DNA of 22,080 nt, from positions 1 through 22,080 of the forward strand of contig CALPSU020000010.1 of NCBI GenBank assembly GCA_943326315.2, read 5' to 3'. Numbering within the stretch: the first letter of the stretch is position 1; every line of letters starts with the position of its first letter. The position numbers and the translations under genes were made by a program. Source of the stretch: Chryseobacterium gleum (GTDB lineage: Bacteria; Bacteroidota; Bacteroidia; Flavobacteriales_D; Crocinitomicaceae). A model generated the notes under the pieces. The model was not told where the DNA came from. It ran no database searches and worked only from the letters and a program-made list of their open reading frames with translations. Positions 13,318 through 21,514 of the stretch are shown here, piece after piece.

Positions 13318-15948
13318 ATGGAAACACCAAAAACGTATGAGCCGATAAAGGCGGAAGAGAAATGGTATGCACATTGGATGAATAAAGGTTACTTTCATTC
13401 AGTTCCAGACGAACGAGAAGCATATACAATTGTCATTCCTCCTCCAAACGTCACGGGTGTTTTACACATGGGGCATATGCTAAACAATACAATTCAAGAT
13501 GTATTGGTTCGTCGTGCTAGAATGTTAGGTAAGAATGCATGTTGGGTTCCCGGAACAGACCATGCTTCAATTGCTACTGAAGCAAAAGTTGTTCAAAAAT
13601 TACGTGCAGAAGGAATTAAAAAATCAGATCTTTCTCGTGAAGATTTCTTAAAACATGCTTTTGAATGGAAAGATAAACACGGTGGAATCATTCTAGAGCA
13701 ATTGAAAAAATTAGGTGCTTCATGTGATTGGGAACGTACTAGCTTTACAATGGATCCTGAATATTCAGAATCTGTTTTAAATGTTTTCGTTGATCTTTAT
13801 AAAAAAGGTAAAATATACAGAAGTGCTAGAATGGTAAACTGGGATCCTGAAGCTTTAACTGCTGTTTCTGATGAAGAAGTAAACCATAAAGAAGTAAATT
13901 CAAAATTATTCTACGTTCGTTATAAAATTGCTGATAGTGATGATAAATGGTTAACAATTGCAACTACTCGTCCTGAAACTATTTTAGGAGATAGTGCAAT
14001 TTGTATTAACCCAACAGATGAACGTTTCAAACATTTACACGGAAAGAAAGCAATCGTTCCAATTGTAAACAGAACAATTCCAATCATTTTAGATGAATAT
14101 GTTGATATTGAATTCGGAACTGGATGTTTGAAAGTTACTCCTGCTCACGATACCAACGATTATGAATTAGGAAAAAAACACAATTTAGAAACAATTGAAA
14201 TTCTTAATGATAATGGAACTTTAAATGAGAATGGGCTTCATTACGAAGGAAAAGATCGTTTCGAAGTTCGTAAAGCAATTGAGAAAGAATTATACGATAA
14301 AGGATACCTTGTAAAAACTGAAGACCATATCAATAAAGTTGGTTTTTCAGAAAGAACGGATGCTGTAATTGAGCCTAAATTATCTTTACAGTGGTTTGTT
14401 TCAATGAAAGAATTGGCAAAACCAGCATTAGATAATGTAATGAATGGAGACATTGCTTTTCATCCAGAAAAATTCAAAAATACATACCGTCATTGGATGG
14501 AAAATGTAAAAGACTGGTGTATTTCTCGTCAACTTTGGTGGGGACATAGAATTCCTGTTTTTTATTACGGCTCTGGATCTGAAGAATATGTTGTAGCCAA
14601 AACGTTAGAAGAAGCTATAATCTTGGCTTCTGAAAAGACAGGAAGGACAATTTCAGCAAGTGAATTAAAGCAAGATGAAGATGTTTTAGATACTTGGTTC
14701 TCTAGTTGGTTATGGCCTATTTCTGTATTCAACGGATTAACCCGACCAAATAACGAAGAAATAAATTATTATTATCCAACAAATGATTTAGTAACTGCTC
14801 CAGAAATTATGTTCTTTTGGGTAGCTCGTATGATCATTGCTGGTAATGAATATATGGGAGGTAAAATCCCTTTTAAAAACGTTTACTATACTGGAATCGT
14901 AAGAGATAAATTAGGTCGAAAAATGTCTAAATCTCTAGGTAATTCACCTGATCCTATTGATTTGATAGAAAAATACGGCGCTGATGGCGTTCGAATGGGA
15001 ACGTTAATATCTTCACCTGCTGGAAATGATTTACCTTTTGACACTTCACAATGTGAACAAGGTAGAAATTTCACAAATAAACTTTGGAATGCATTCCGAT
15101 TAATCAATGCTTGGGAGGTAAGAGATATTGAACAACCAAAATCTTCTCAAAAAGCAATTGAATGGTTCGATTCTAAATTCAATCAAGAATTAGCTACAAT
15201 TAATGACTTGTTTGATAAATTTAAAATTTCGGAAGCTTTAATGACAACGTACAAACTTGTTTGGGATGATTTCTGTTCTTGGTATTTAGAGATGATTAAA
15301 CCTGGATACGAACAACCTATTGATTCAAAAACAGTAGAATCTACAATCGGTTTCTTTGAAAAAATATTAAAAATAATTCATCCATTTACGCCTTTTATTG
15401 CTGAGGAATTATGGCATTTGGTTTGTTCACGTAATGAAGGTGAAGATATTATTATAGCGCAATGGCCAGTTTTAACAGAAGTGAATACTTCGTTACTAAC
15501 AAACTTTAAAACGGCAGAAGAAGTTATTATCAATATCAGAAATACGCGAAATAAAAATAATGTAGCAAATAAAGTAAAAATGGATTTATTCATAAAGAAA
15601 AATAATGAGATCGATACATCTTTCGATTCTGTAATTTCTAAAATGGGTAATCTTTCAACTTTAGAATATGTAACTGAAAAAGTTGGTAACTCAAATTCTT
15701 TCATTGTTGAATCTAATGAATTCTATATTCCTTTTGGAGAAAATATTGATTTAGAAGCTGAAAAGGCAAAAATGATTGAAGAATTAGATTACACAAAAGG
15801 TTTTCTTCAAAGTGTTCTTAAAAAACTTCAAAATGAAAAATTTGTTGCAGGTGCGCCTGAGCAAGTATTAACAATAGAGCGCAAAAAAGAATCAGATGCT
15901 TTAAATAAAATTAAAATTTTAGAAGAGAAATTAAGTTCAATGAATTGA
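13318..15948 (+). CDS. valS: Valyl-tRNA synthetase
   Basis: This 876-residue class I aminoacyl-tRNA synthetase is full length. The N-terminal block AEEKWYAHW and the HIGH-type motif HMGH (50-53, in PPPNVTGVLHMGHMLN) are characteristic of ValS. The CP1 editing domain spans about 190-370 and contains TTRPETILGD and the GTGCLKVTPAHDTNDYELG pattern. KMSKS is at 535-539, followed by the anticodon-binding helices (about 620-760; TPFIAEELWH). The last 65 or so residues form the charged coiled-coil tRNA-binding arm of bacterial ValS. The enzyme charges tRNA-Val and hydrolyses mischarged Thr, in the cytoplasm. It is monocistronic: its own promoter lies upstream and a terminator lies at 16054-16088. 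Confidence 0.98.
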   Translation: METPKTYEPIKAEEKWYAHWMNKGYFHSVPDEREAYTIVIPPPNVTGVLHMGHMLNNTIQDVLVRRARMLGKNACWVPGTDHASIATEAKVVQKLRAEGIKKSDLSREDFLKHAFEWKDKHGGIILEQLKKLGASCDWERTSFTMDPEYSESVLNVFVDLYKKGKIYRSARMVNWDPEALTAVSDEEVNHKEVNSKLFYVRYKIADSDDKWLTIATTRPETILGDSAICINPTDERFKHLHGKKAIVPIVNRTIPIILDEYVDIEFGTGCLKVTPAHDTNDYELGKKHNLETIEILNDNGTLNENGLHYEGKDRFEVRKAIEKELYDKGYLVKTEDHINKVGFSERTDAVIEPKLSLQWFVSMKELAKPALDNVMNGDIAFHPEKFKNTYRHWMENVKDWCISRQLWWGHRIPVFYYGSGSEEYVVAKTLEEAIILASEKTGRTISASELKQDEDVLDTWFSSWLWPISVFNGLTRPNNEEINYYYPTNDLVTAPEIMFFWVARMIIAGNEYMGGKIPFKNVYYTGIVRDKLGRKMSKSLGNSPDPIDLIEKYGADGVRMGTLISSPAGNDLPFDTSQCEQGRNFTNKLWNAFRLINAWEVRDIEQPKSSQKAIEWFDSKFNQELATINDLFDKFKISEALMTTYKLVWDDFCSWYLEMIKPGYEQPIDSKTVESTIGFFEKILKIIHPFTPFIAEELWHLVCSRNEGEDIIIAQWPVLTEVNTSLLTNFKTAEEVIINIRNTRNKNNVANKVKMDLFIKKNNEIDTSFDSVISKMGNLSTLEYVTEKVGNSNSFIVESNEFYIPFGENIDLEAEKAKMIEELDYTKGFLQSVLKKLQNEKFVAGAPEQVLTIERKKESDALNKIKILEEKLSSMN

Positions 15949-15980
15949 ATTTTAAACCATTTTATTTTTTGAAATTCTAT

Positions 15981-16016
15981 ACTTTTTTACTTTCAACTAA
16001 TTAGTAGTAAAAAACT
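15981..16016. other. A/T-rich inverted repeat after valS
   Basis: Eleven-base arms (15981-15991 and 16006-16016) with one mismatch flank a 14-base loop just after valS. There is no following T-tract and few G/C pairs, so a terminator role is doubtful. The stronger hairpin lies about 40 bp further on. Confidence 0.2.
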
Positions 16017-16053
16017 AAAATCAGGTTGGAAGTTAAATTGAAAATTATTATCG

Positions 16054-16088
16054 AAAATCGTTCTTTGAAAAAGGGACGATTTTTTTTT
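16054..16088 (+). terminator. Rho-independent terminator after valS
   Basis: A 13-bp stem (16054-16066 with 16071-16083, including two G-T pairs) closes a GAAA tetraloop and runs directly into a T-tract reaching 16088. It lies about 105 bp after the valS stop and is the clearest intrinsic terminator in the window. Confidence 0.8.
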
Positions 16089-16345
16089 CAACTAAAAAAT
16101 TAAAATTTACTTTATAGTAAACCTTAATACGTTTTAATTTTAATACGTTTTATCACTTAAAACAGTAATTCTATCAAATATGTTAATTAAAATCTTGATA
16201 GTTATTTAATAGAATAACAATAATTTAACAAATTTTAATTATAAATTAAAAAAATTAATTAATTTTAACACGACTACGTCAATAAATTAACTTAATGCGG
16301 TATCCGAAAAGCAAATAGAGTAGGAAAAAAACAAAAAGAAATGAA
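16089..16345 (+). promoter_or_regulatory. Long A/T-rich leader with tandem 13-bp repeats
   Basis: These 257 bases hold no gene-length open frame and no TTTG, so no consensus promoter can be named. Two direct copies of TTAATACGTTTTA (16124-16136 and 16140-16152) are spaced 16 bp apart; each contains TACGTTTT, one base short of the -7 consensus. From about 16185 to 16275 the DNA is almost pure A/T. A two-codon ATG-AAA-TGA (16341-16349) overlaps the ATG of the following gene, and its stop shares bases with that start. Expression of the downstream membrane protein may be controlled here, but no specific factor can be named. Confidence 0.35.
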
Positions 16346-16990
16346 ATGAAAAAAAAATTAGTTCTATTATTTATCGTTCTTGCAGCAATTAGTTTTAACT
16401 CAAATGCTCAGAAAAATGCAAATGTTATTAAATTAACGCCATTTACTTTCCTAAAAGGGCAAATGTTTATGCTACATTATGAAAGAAATCTTTTCAGCAA
16501 AATGAGTGTAGGTATTGGAATTGCACCAGTTTTTACTGGACCAATATTCTCATTAGGAACTTTAAGTTATATTCCTAATCCTTCTTCTTATAATCTTGGT
16601 ATTGCAATCGATCCTGAAATTAGATGGTATGCTAAGTCAAATGATGTTATGGATGGTTTTTTCATAGGATTCTATAACTCAAATAGATATTCTTCATGGG
16701 AATCAACTACTGAGGGAGTTAATGTAACAGAACTATTTTCTGAAACTGCTAATTTTTCTTCACCATTTACAGTGCAAGTTAAAAACCAAAAACATATTTT
16801 TGGTCTTCAACTTGGTGTTCAAAAAATGATGTCTGATCATATCTCTATTGATTTCTACAGTGGCTTAGGTTTTAATGGAAATAAAACTACTGCTACAGGA
16901 ACAAGAGAAGATGGAACTCTTTATAAAGACGAAATACCTGGTGCTGGAATAAATTTAAGATTAAATCTAGCAGTTGGATATAGATTTTAA
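16346..16990 (+). CDS. Secreted protein, probable outer-membrane beta-barrel
   Basis: I do not recognise a named family. The 214 residues begin with a clear signal peptide (MKKKLVLLFIVLAAISFNSNA, cleavage probably after SNA, residue 21). The mature part alternates polar and hydrophobic residues, is rich in Gly, Tyr, Phe and Asn, and ends LNLAVGYRF, a terminal aromatic typical of outer-membrane barrels. Segments such as KMSVGIGIAPVF, SYNLGIAIDPEIRWYA, GFFIGFYNS, FGLQLGVQKMM and SIDFYSGLGFNG look like beta strands of a small eight- to ten-stranded barrel (DUF3575-like proteins are similar). Its role is unknown. It stands alone between two terminator hairpins, behind a long A/T-rich leader. Confidence 0.75.
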   Translation: MKKKLVLLFIVLAAISFNSNAQKNANVIKLTPFTFLKGQMFMLHYERNLFSKMSVGIGIAPVFTGPIFSLGTLSYIPNPSSYNLGIAIDPEIRWYAKSNDVMDGFFIGFYNSNRYSSWESTTEGVNVTELFSETANFSSPFTVQVKNQKHIFGLQLGVQKMMSDHISIDFYSGLGFNGNKTTATGTREDGTLYKDEIPGAGINLRLNLAVGYRF

Positions 16991-17063
16991 TTTTTCTTTA
17001 AAAAAACTACACTGAGCATTTACCAGTATTAAATACAGTTAAATACTTAAGATTAAAATTATT

Positions 17064-17099
17064 AAATACCAGCAAATATTTGTTTGCTGGTATTTTTAT
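17064..17099. terminator. Strong hairpin terminator between convergent genes
   Basis: A perfect 13-bp stem (AAATACCAGCAAA at 17064-17076 with its complement at 17083-17095) and a six-base loop are followed on the plus strand by a T-rich tail. On the minus strand the stem is followed by TAATAATTTTAATC, also T-rich. It lies between the plus-strand barrel gene and the minus-strand epimerase gene, so it can serve both. Confidence 0.8.
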
Positions 17100-17149
17100 T
17101 TTGTACCTTTTATGTAAACCTTGTTCTGTTAATATTTTGACGATAATAA

Positions 17150-17173
17150 GAAAAAGAAGAAAAAGAAGAAAAA
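17150..17173. repeat. Purine-only simple repeat, unit GAAAAAGAA
   Basis: Two full and one partial copy of a 9-bp GAAAAAGAA unit lie one base after the end of the epimerase gene (stop at 17175-17177 on the minus strand). In its transcript this becomes a polypyrimidine tract directly after the stop, upstream of the hairpin at 17064-17099. Confidence 0.8.
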
Positions 17174-17174
17174 T

Positions 17175-18056
17175 TTATTCCTCTATTACTATTTTATAGG
17201 AAGCTTTGAAATTTGAATTAGCATCTAATTTTATCATTCCTTCTTTTGTTTCGAAATCCTGATCTGTATCAAAAGAATCTGATATTCCTAACCAAGGTTC
17301 AATACAAACAAACTTTCCACCAGGTTTAGCCCAAATTCCTAAATAAGGAAAGTCTGAATATTCTAGTGTAATAGTTTGTTTAGACTTTTGACTTTTTAAA
17401 CTTACTTTTTTCGATAGATGTTCTTTAATAATTAACGCATCGTTTTCAAACAAGTTTTTTGTTAATTCTAAACGATTTGAATTATCTAAAAGAGATCGAG
17501 TTGAAGCATTTATCAATCCATTTGAAAGCACCTCCCAGGTGTCTACTTTTTCTACTTTTTCAAATTCTAAATAATAATCCTCATAGGCTTCTTCTTCGTT
17601 GATAGGACATTTAAATGCAGGATGACCTCCCAAAGAAAAATACATCGGATTTTCTGAGCAATGATTAATTACCTCATGCTCAATAGTAATAGAATTATTT
17701 ATTAGAATGTAACGTACAAAAAACTCAAACTTAAAAGGATAGGAAAGCAAAGTTAATTCATCGTATTTTAATGAAAATTGAACGCAATTTTCAGAAATAT
17801 GATTTACTTTTAAATTTTCGTGATTGCGAATAAATCCATGTTTTGGAACTGAATATGTTTTTCCTTTAAAGAGATACTCACCATTTTTTAAAGACCCAAT
17901 TATCGGAAAAAGTACCGGGGAATAGCTACCCCAAATTTCAGGATTTCCATTCCACATAAATTCTCTAAAAGAAGATTTTGAAACAATACTGCACAATTCA
18001 GCACCTTTAGTTTGAATACCAATTCTGAATTTATTATTTTGTAAGACGTGAATCAT
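17175..18056 (-). CDS. Aldose 1-epimerase family protein (LacX/YeaD-like)
   Basis: This 293-residue protein has the galactose-mutarotase beta-sandwich fold. It keeps the catalytic residues: His73 in KHGFIRN, His145 in SLGGHPAF and Glu253 in CIEPW, all in the order of the LacX branch. The N-terminal motif FRIGIQTKGAELCSI and WGSYSPVLFPIIG are also typical. The enzyme interconverts alpha and beta anomers of a hexose or hexose-6-phosphate; the exact sugar cannot be assigned. It has no signal peptide and is cytoplasmic. Its ATG overlaps the TGA of the M1 aminopeptidase gene by four bases (ATGA), implying translational coupling, although no biochemical link between the two is obvious. Confidence 0.88.
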   Translation of the reverse strand: MIHVLQNNKFRIGIQTKGAELCSIVSKSSFREFMWNGNPEIWGSYSPVLFPIIGSLKNGEYLFKGKTYSVPKHGFIRNHENLKVNHISENCVQFSLKYDELTLLSYPFKFEFFVRYILINNSITIEHEVINHCSENPMYFSLGGHPAFKCPINEEEAYEDYYLEFEKVEKVDTWEVLSNGLINASTRSLLDNSNRLELTKNLFENDALIIKEHLSKKVSLKSQKSKQTITLEYSDFPYLGIWAKPGGKFVCIEPWLGISDSFDTDQDFETKEGMIKLDANSNFKASYKIVIEE

Positions 18057-19957
18057 TTTTCCGTTGGATACAAAATCGCTTGAATCGTATTCTTTGAAAC
18101 ATAGTGGTAATTGTTCGTTGCTTTTTCAAAGACCTTTTTCCCCCAATTAACATCATCTGTATTCAAAGTAAGAGCTTCATAAATAGGCGTTAGAAATTTT
18201 CGACGACCAACTTTCATTAAAAATTTTTCCATATCGGGACGGATATCTTTATACCCACTATGAATACCCAAAACATACCATTCTGTCATTATTTCAGCAT
18301 TTCCACACCCTTTAAAATTCAATTTTTCATCTAATTTTCTTAATAATTGAGGATCTACTTTTTTAGGTAATTTTCTAAAAAAAGCTAACCACTCCTGAGT
18401 TACATATTTTTCTCTAGTAATTCTATTTTTCTTACGTTTAACTTTAAAAATATCTTCACCATTCGCACAACGATCTGCTAATTTTTGAACCTCTTTAAAT
18501 CGTGGAGATTCAATTTTAAAACAATTTTTAGGGATTCCTGCATTATATAACCACTCCTTTGTATTAAAAGCAATGTGATTTGGTTTTAATAATTGGCTAT
18601 TTAGATAATCTTCGAATTTCTCAGTAGTAATCGTGTGAAATGAAAATCTCTTAAAATAAGAATTTAAGAATTTATCGAATAATTTTCTTCCAACCTTATT
18701 TTCTAAAGTTTTTAAGAAAAAAGCTCCTTTAACATATGCTATTGAAGTCATACCATCGTCTGGATTTCTTCCTTTTAATGTTAATTTCAAATGCGTATCC
18801 TCAGGAAATTTACTTTTACCTATTGCAGAAATTTCAGATTCTAGTTCTTGGTATTCAATCAATGCTAGAATATCAGCTATCTCTTTACCATAGATTTCCT
18901 CCATTATTCGGTTTTCAAAATAGACTGTAAAACCTTCGTTCAACCAGAAATCATCCCAGGAAGCATTCGTTACCAAATTTCCAGACCAAGAATGCGCTAA
19001 CTCATGAGCAACAACAGAAACTAAACTTCGATCTCCAGCTAATAATGTCGGACTAGCAAATGTTAAACGTGGATTTTCCATTCCTCCAAAAGGAAAAGAA
19101 TATGGCAAAACAATAATATCGTATTGTTCCCATTGGTATTTACCATATATTTTTTCAGCTGCAGTAATTAGTTTAGGTAAATCAAAAAATTCATAAGCAC
19201 AAGCGTTAATCAATTCAGGTTCAGAATAAACACCGCAATTTTTGCCTAATTTCTTATATTTTAAATTTCCAACTGCCAAAGCTATTAAGTAACAAGGAAT
19301 AGGTTGTTTCATTTCAAAATGATAAATACCTTCAGCATTCATTTTTTTAGGATTTTCCGCACTCATAAGAGCCATTAAATCTTTCGGAACTTTAACTTTT
19401 GCAGTATAAGTAACTCTATTGGAAGGCGCATCCTGAAGTGGAATCCAAGAACGTGTAAGAATTGCTTCTCCTTGTGTGTACATATAAGGATGAACTTTAC
19501 CTGCAGTTAACTCAGGTGATAACCAATCTAAAGCCTCCGTTTTTTCAGTAGTTTTATAATAAATATTTATAAATTTAGTATTTGGCAAAACCTTTACACA
19601 CAAAGGCTGACCTAATAATTCATCATCTTTTCCGATCATGAAATCTGTTTCCTTTTCTTCCTTCTGACCTAATGTTACCTTTTGAATATCTAATCCTTTA
19701 ATATCAAAAATTGCTGTATCCGTTCCGAAATTGATCATTTCATGTCGAGCTACACCATAAATAGTCTTATTTTCAAAATTCACATCCAACTCTAAATCCA
19801 AATGAAAAGTCCTGATTTCGTTAATGTTTGAATAACTATGACCATCTTTAATTAAATTAGTATCTATATGTATTGGAGTATTAGCTTTATCCTCTGAGTT
19901 TTCATTGCAAGAAGTTAAAAATAATAGGATTGAAAAGAAAAAATATATATTTTTCAT
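18053..19957 (-). CDS. M1 family aminopeptidase, lipoprotein (LTA4-hydrolase-like)
   Basis: This 634-residue zinc metallopeptidase is preceded by a lipoprotein signal (LLFLTSC, lipidated Cys17). The exopeptidase motif GGMEN is at 291-295, the zinc motif HELAH at 318-322, and the third ligand Glu341 in NEGFTVYFE, spaced as in the M1 family. The N-terminal saddle domain covers about 45-240 and the C-terminal helical repeat domain about 490-634, an arrangement like leukotriene A4 hydrolase/ColAP-type enzymes and shorter than PepN (about 870). It removes N-terminal residues from peptides and is anchored to the cell envelope, facing the periplasm or cell surface. It has its own promoter (19986-20015) and is coupled to the epimerase gene. 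LTA4 hydrolase activity is not implied; that is a vertebrate function. Confidence 0.93.
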   Translation of the reverse strand: MKNIYFFFSILLFLTSCNENSEDKANTPIHIDTNLIKDGHSYSNINEIRTFHLDLELDVNFENKTIYGVARHEMINFGTDTAIFDIKGLDIQKVTLGQKEEKETDFMIGKDDELLGQPLCVKVLPNTKFINIYYKTTEKTEALDWLSPELTAGKVHPYMYTQGEAILTRSWIPLQDAPSNRVTYTAKVKVPKDLMALMSAENPKKMNAEGIYHFEMKQPIPCYLIALAVGNLKYKKLGKNCGVYSEPELINACAYEFFDLPKLITAAEKIYGKYQWEQYDIIVLPYSFPFGGMENPRLTFASPTLLAGDRSLVSVVAHELAHSWSGNLVTNASWDDFWLNEGFTVYFENRIMEEIYGKEIADILALIEYQELESEISAIGKSKFPEDTHLKLTLKGRNPDDGMTSIAYVKGAFFLKTLENKVGRKLFDKFLNSYFKRFSFHTITTEKFEDYLNSQLLKPNHIAFNTKEWLYNAGIPKNCFKIESPRFKEVQKLADRCANGEDIFKVKRKKNRITREKYVTQEWLAFFRKLPKKVDPQLLRKLDEKLNFKGCGNAEIMTEWYVLGIHSGYKDIRPDMEKFLMKVGRRKFLTPIYEALTLNTDDVNWGKKVFEKATNNYHYVSKNTIQAILYPTEK

Positions 19958-19985
19958 CGTTGTAAATATTGTAATCTAATTTTAA

Positions 19986-20015
19986 CAAAATTAAAATAAT
20001 AATACTGAAATCAAA
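19986..20015 (-). promoter_or_regulatory. Bacteroidota-type promoter for the M1 aminopeptidase gene
   Basis: On the minus strand an exact TAnnTTTG element (TAATTTTG, plus-strand 19986-19993) is preceded by 18 bp and TTTG (plus-strand 20012-20015). Transcription would begin about 20 bases before the ATG. It lies in the 74-bp gap after tcdA and makes the aminopeptidase-epimerase pair a separate unit. Confidence 0.55.
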
Positions 20016-20031
20016 ATGTCAAATTTCTGTT

Positions 20032-20760
20032 TTAGGATTTATTAAGTGATAAATAACGGATAACCTCTGCAGCGCCCATTAAACCAAATAACCCAGGCAT
20101 ATAACTCATAGTGCCATAAAATGACTTTTTATAGTTAAGGCCATCCGTTAATTTCATGGATGATTTTATTTGCAATTCAGAAGAAAAAACAGCTCTAATA
20201 GAAGTAAACTCAACATTTTCTCTTTTCAATCTCTTTTTTAAATGACTAGCTAATTTACAATTATAGGTCTTGTCTAGTTTTGCTACTTGAACACGACTAG
20301 GGTCTACTTTCCCACCAGCACCTAAATGGGATATAATTTTGATTTTTAAACGTTTGCAAGCTTTTATCCATTCCAATTTTGGAGTAACCGAATCAATACA
20401 ATCCATCACATAATCTGGTTTAAATTCTTCTAATATTTTCCAAACTCTTTCTGGCAATACAAATTCTTCTATTACATTTAAATTTACATCTGGATTTATA
20501 TCTCTAATTCTCTCAGCCAAAACAACAGCTTTATTTCTACCAATTGTTGAATCTAAAGCTGTTAATTGTCTATTTTTATTTGTAGAGTCAAATGCATCAC
20601 CGTCGATCAATGTTATAGTTCCGACACCTGCTCTTGCAATAAATTCACCTGCAAAAGAACCAATCCCGCCTAATCCAACGATCAAGACATGTGAGTTTTG
20701 TAATTTTTCAATTTTATCTTTCCCAACTAATAATTCTGTTCGTTCAAGCCACTTTGCCAT
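20032..20760 (-). CDS. tcdA: tRNA threonylcarbamoyladenosine dehydratase (TcdA)
   Basis: This 242-residue E1-like protein of the ThiF/MoeB fold begins with the typical WLERTELLVGKDKIEKL. Nucleotide-binding residues are GLGGIGS (29-35), Asp53 and Asp55 in LIDGDAFD, NRQ (63-65) and Lys77, followed by DCIDSVTPK (120-128) and GAGGKVDP. TcdA converts N6-threonylcarbamoyladenosine at position 37 of tRNA to the cyclic form using ATP, improving decoding of ANN codons. It is somewhat shorter than E. coli TcdA (268). The first 34 bases overlap the 3' end of tatD. No sulfur-relay genes (csdA/csdE) are adjacent. A MoeB or ThiF role is less likely because no CxxC zinc motif is present. Confidence 0.93.
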   Translation of the reverse strand: MAKWLERTELLVGKDKIEKLQNSHVLIVGLGGIGSFAGEFIARAGVGTITLIDGDAFDSTNKNRQLTALDSTIGRNKAVVLAERIRDINPDVNLNVIEEFVLPERVWKILEEFKPDYVMDCIDSVTPKLEWIKACKRLKIKIISHLGAGGKVDPSRVQVAKLDKTYNCKLASHLKKRLKRENVEFTSIRAVFSSELQIKSSMKLTDGLNYKKSFYGTMSYMPGLFGLMGAAEVIRYLSLNKS

Positions 20761-21383
20761 TTTCTAAATATTCTTTTAAAATTTTCTTCAATAATTTGTT
20801 CTAATTCTGACAAAGATATTTTTTTTATTTCGGAAACCTTTTTGTAAATGTCAAAAATATCAATTTGAGAATCATCTGTTTCTAATAGAAGTTTATCATT
20901 CGGAATTAATTCTAAATGCATTTGCAATTTTATATTCGACAGAATAGATGAACCTATGGAAATCATTAAACCAGATTCTAATACTTCCTCAAGAATTCCA
21001 ATTTTATTAAACCCATGATAAATCCATACTTGAATCGGATTTAATTTTTGCTTAAGAACTTTTAATTCATTCCAAGCTTTCACACAATGAATTATTACTG
21101 GTAATTTAAGCTTCTCAGAAATTTCAATTTGCTTTTCAAATACATTTTTCTGAATTAATATATCTGGTCCTTTTAATTTATCAAGTCCAATTTCACCAAT
21201 AGCTATACATTTTTCACCCTTTGCTAAATGTTCTATACTTAAAAAGTTATCCTCAATTTTTGAAGATTCCCAAGGATGAATTCCTACAGAAAAACATTTA
21301 ATATCTTCATCATTAACACCTGATATATTGAGGATTGTAACATGATTTAAACTATTAAAATGTGAATGACAATCAAATAACAT
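20727..21383 (-). CDS. TatD family metal-dependent hydrolase
   Basis: This 218-residue TIM-barrel hydrolase is shorter than typical TatD (about 260), with several loops trimmed, but all metal ligands are present: His6 and His8 in DCHSHF, Glu64 in IGEIGLD, His99 in PVIIHC, His123 in YHGF and Asp170 in LETDD. TatD proteins are 3'-5' exonucleases/DNases active in DNA repair and quality control in the cytoplasm; despite the name they are not part of the Tat export machinery. The last 11 codons overlap the start of tcdA, so the two are co-transcribed. The C-terminal NFKRIF ends the domain as usual, and the remaining residues (RKWQSGLNEQNY) are the part encoded in and near the overlap. Confidence 0.9.
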   Translation of the reverse strand: MLFDCHSHFNSLNHVTILNISGVNDEDIKCFSVGIHPWESSKIEDNFLSIEHLAKGEKCIAIGEIGLDKLKGPDILIQKNVFEKQIEISEKLKLPVIIHCVKAWNELKVLKQKLNPIQVWIYHGFNKIGILEEVLESGLMISIGSSILSNIKLQMHLELIPNDKLLLETDDSQIDIFDIYKKVSEIKKISLSELEQIIEENFKRIFRKWQSGLNEQNY

Positions 21384-21514
21384 TCTAAAAAAGATTATAA
21401 AACTAGTACTGTATGTTCATAACGTGAAGATAGGATTTATTTCATTTAAAATAAATTTTAATATTTTAGCTCGTTAAAATCAGTCCGAAAATTAAAAAAA
21501 AAGCAATAATATAG
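21384..21514. other. Divergent intergenic region tatD/transporter
   Basis: This 131-bp A/T-rich gap should hold promoters for both divergent genes. Near-matches to TAnnTTTG are TAGTTTTA on the minus strand and TATTTTAG at 21462-21469 on the plus strand, each with one mismatch and without a clear TTTG upstream. A small inverted repeat (TTAAAAT and ATTTTAA around a 2-bp centre near 21446-21461) could be an operator or chance in such A/T-rich DNA. Confidence 0.25.

Noticed and set aside
15378..15704. 108-codon open frame antisense to valS
   Set aside because: It lies opposite the conserved anticodon-binding region of valS and reads as low-complexity hydrophobic sequence.
16089..16345. tRNA, small RNA or riboswitch in the long leader
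   Set aside because: No cloverleaf, no G/C-paired stems and no known aptamer motif are visible; the DNA is nearly all A and T.
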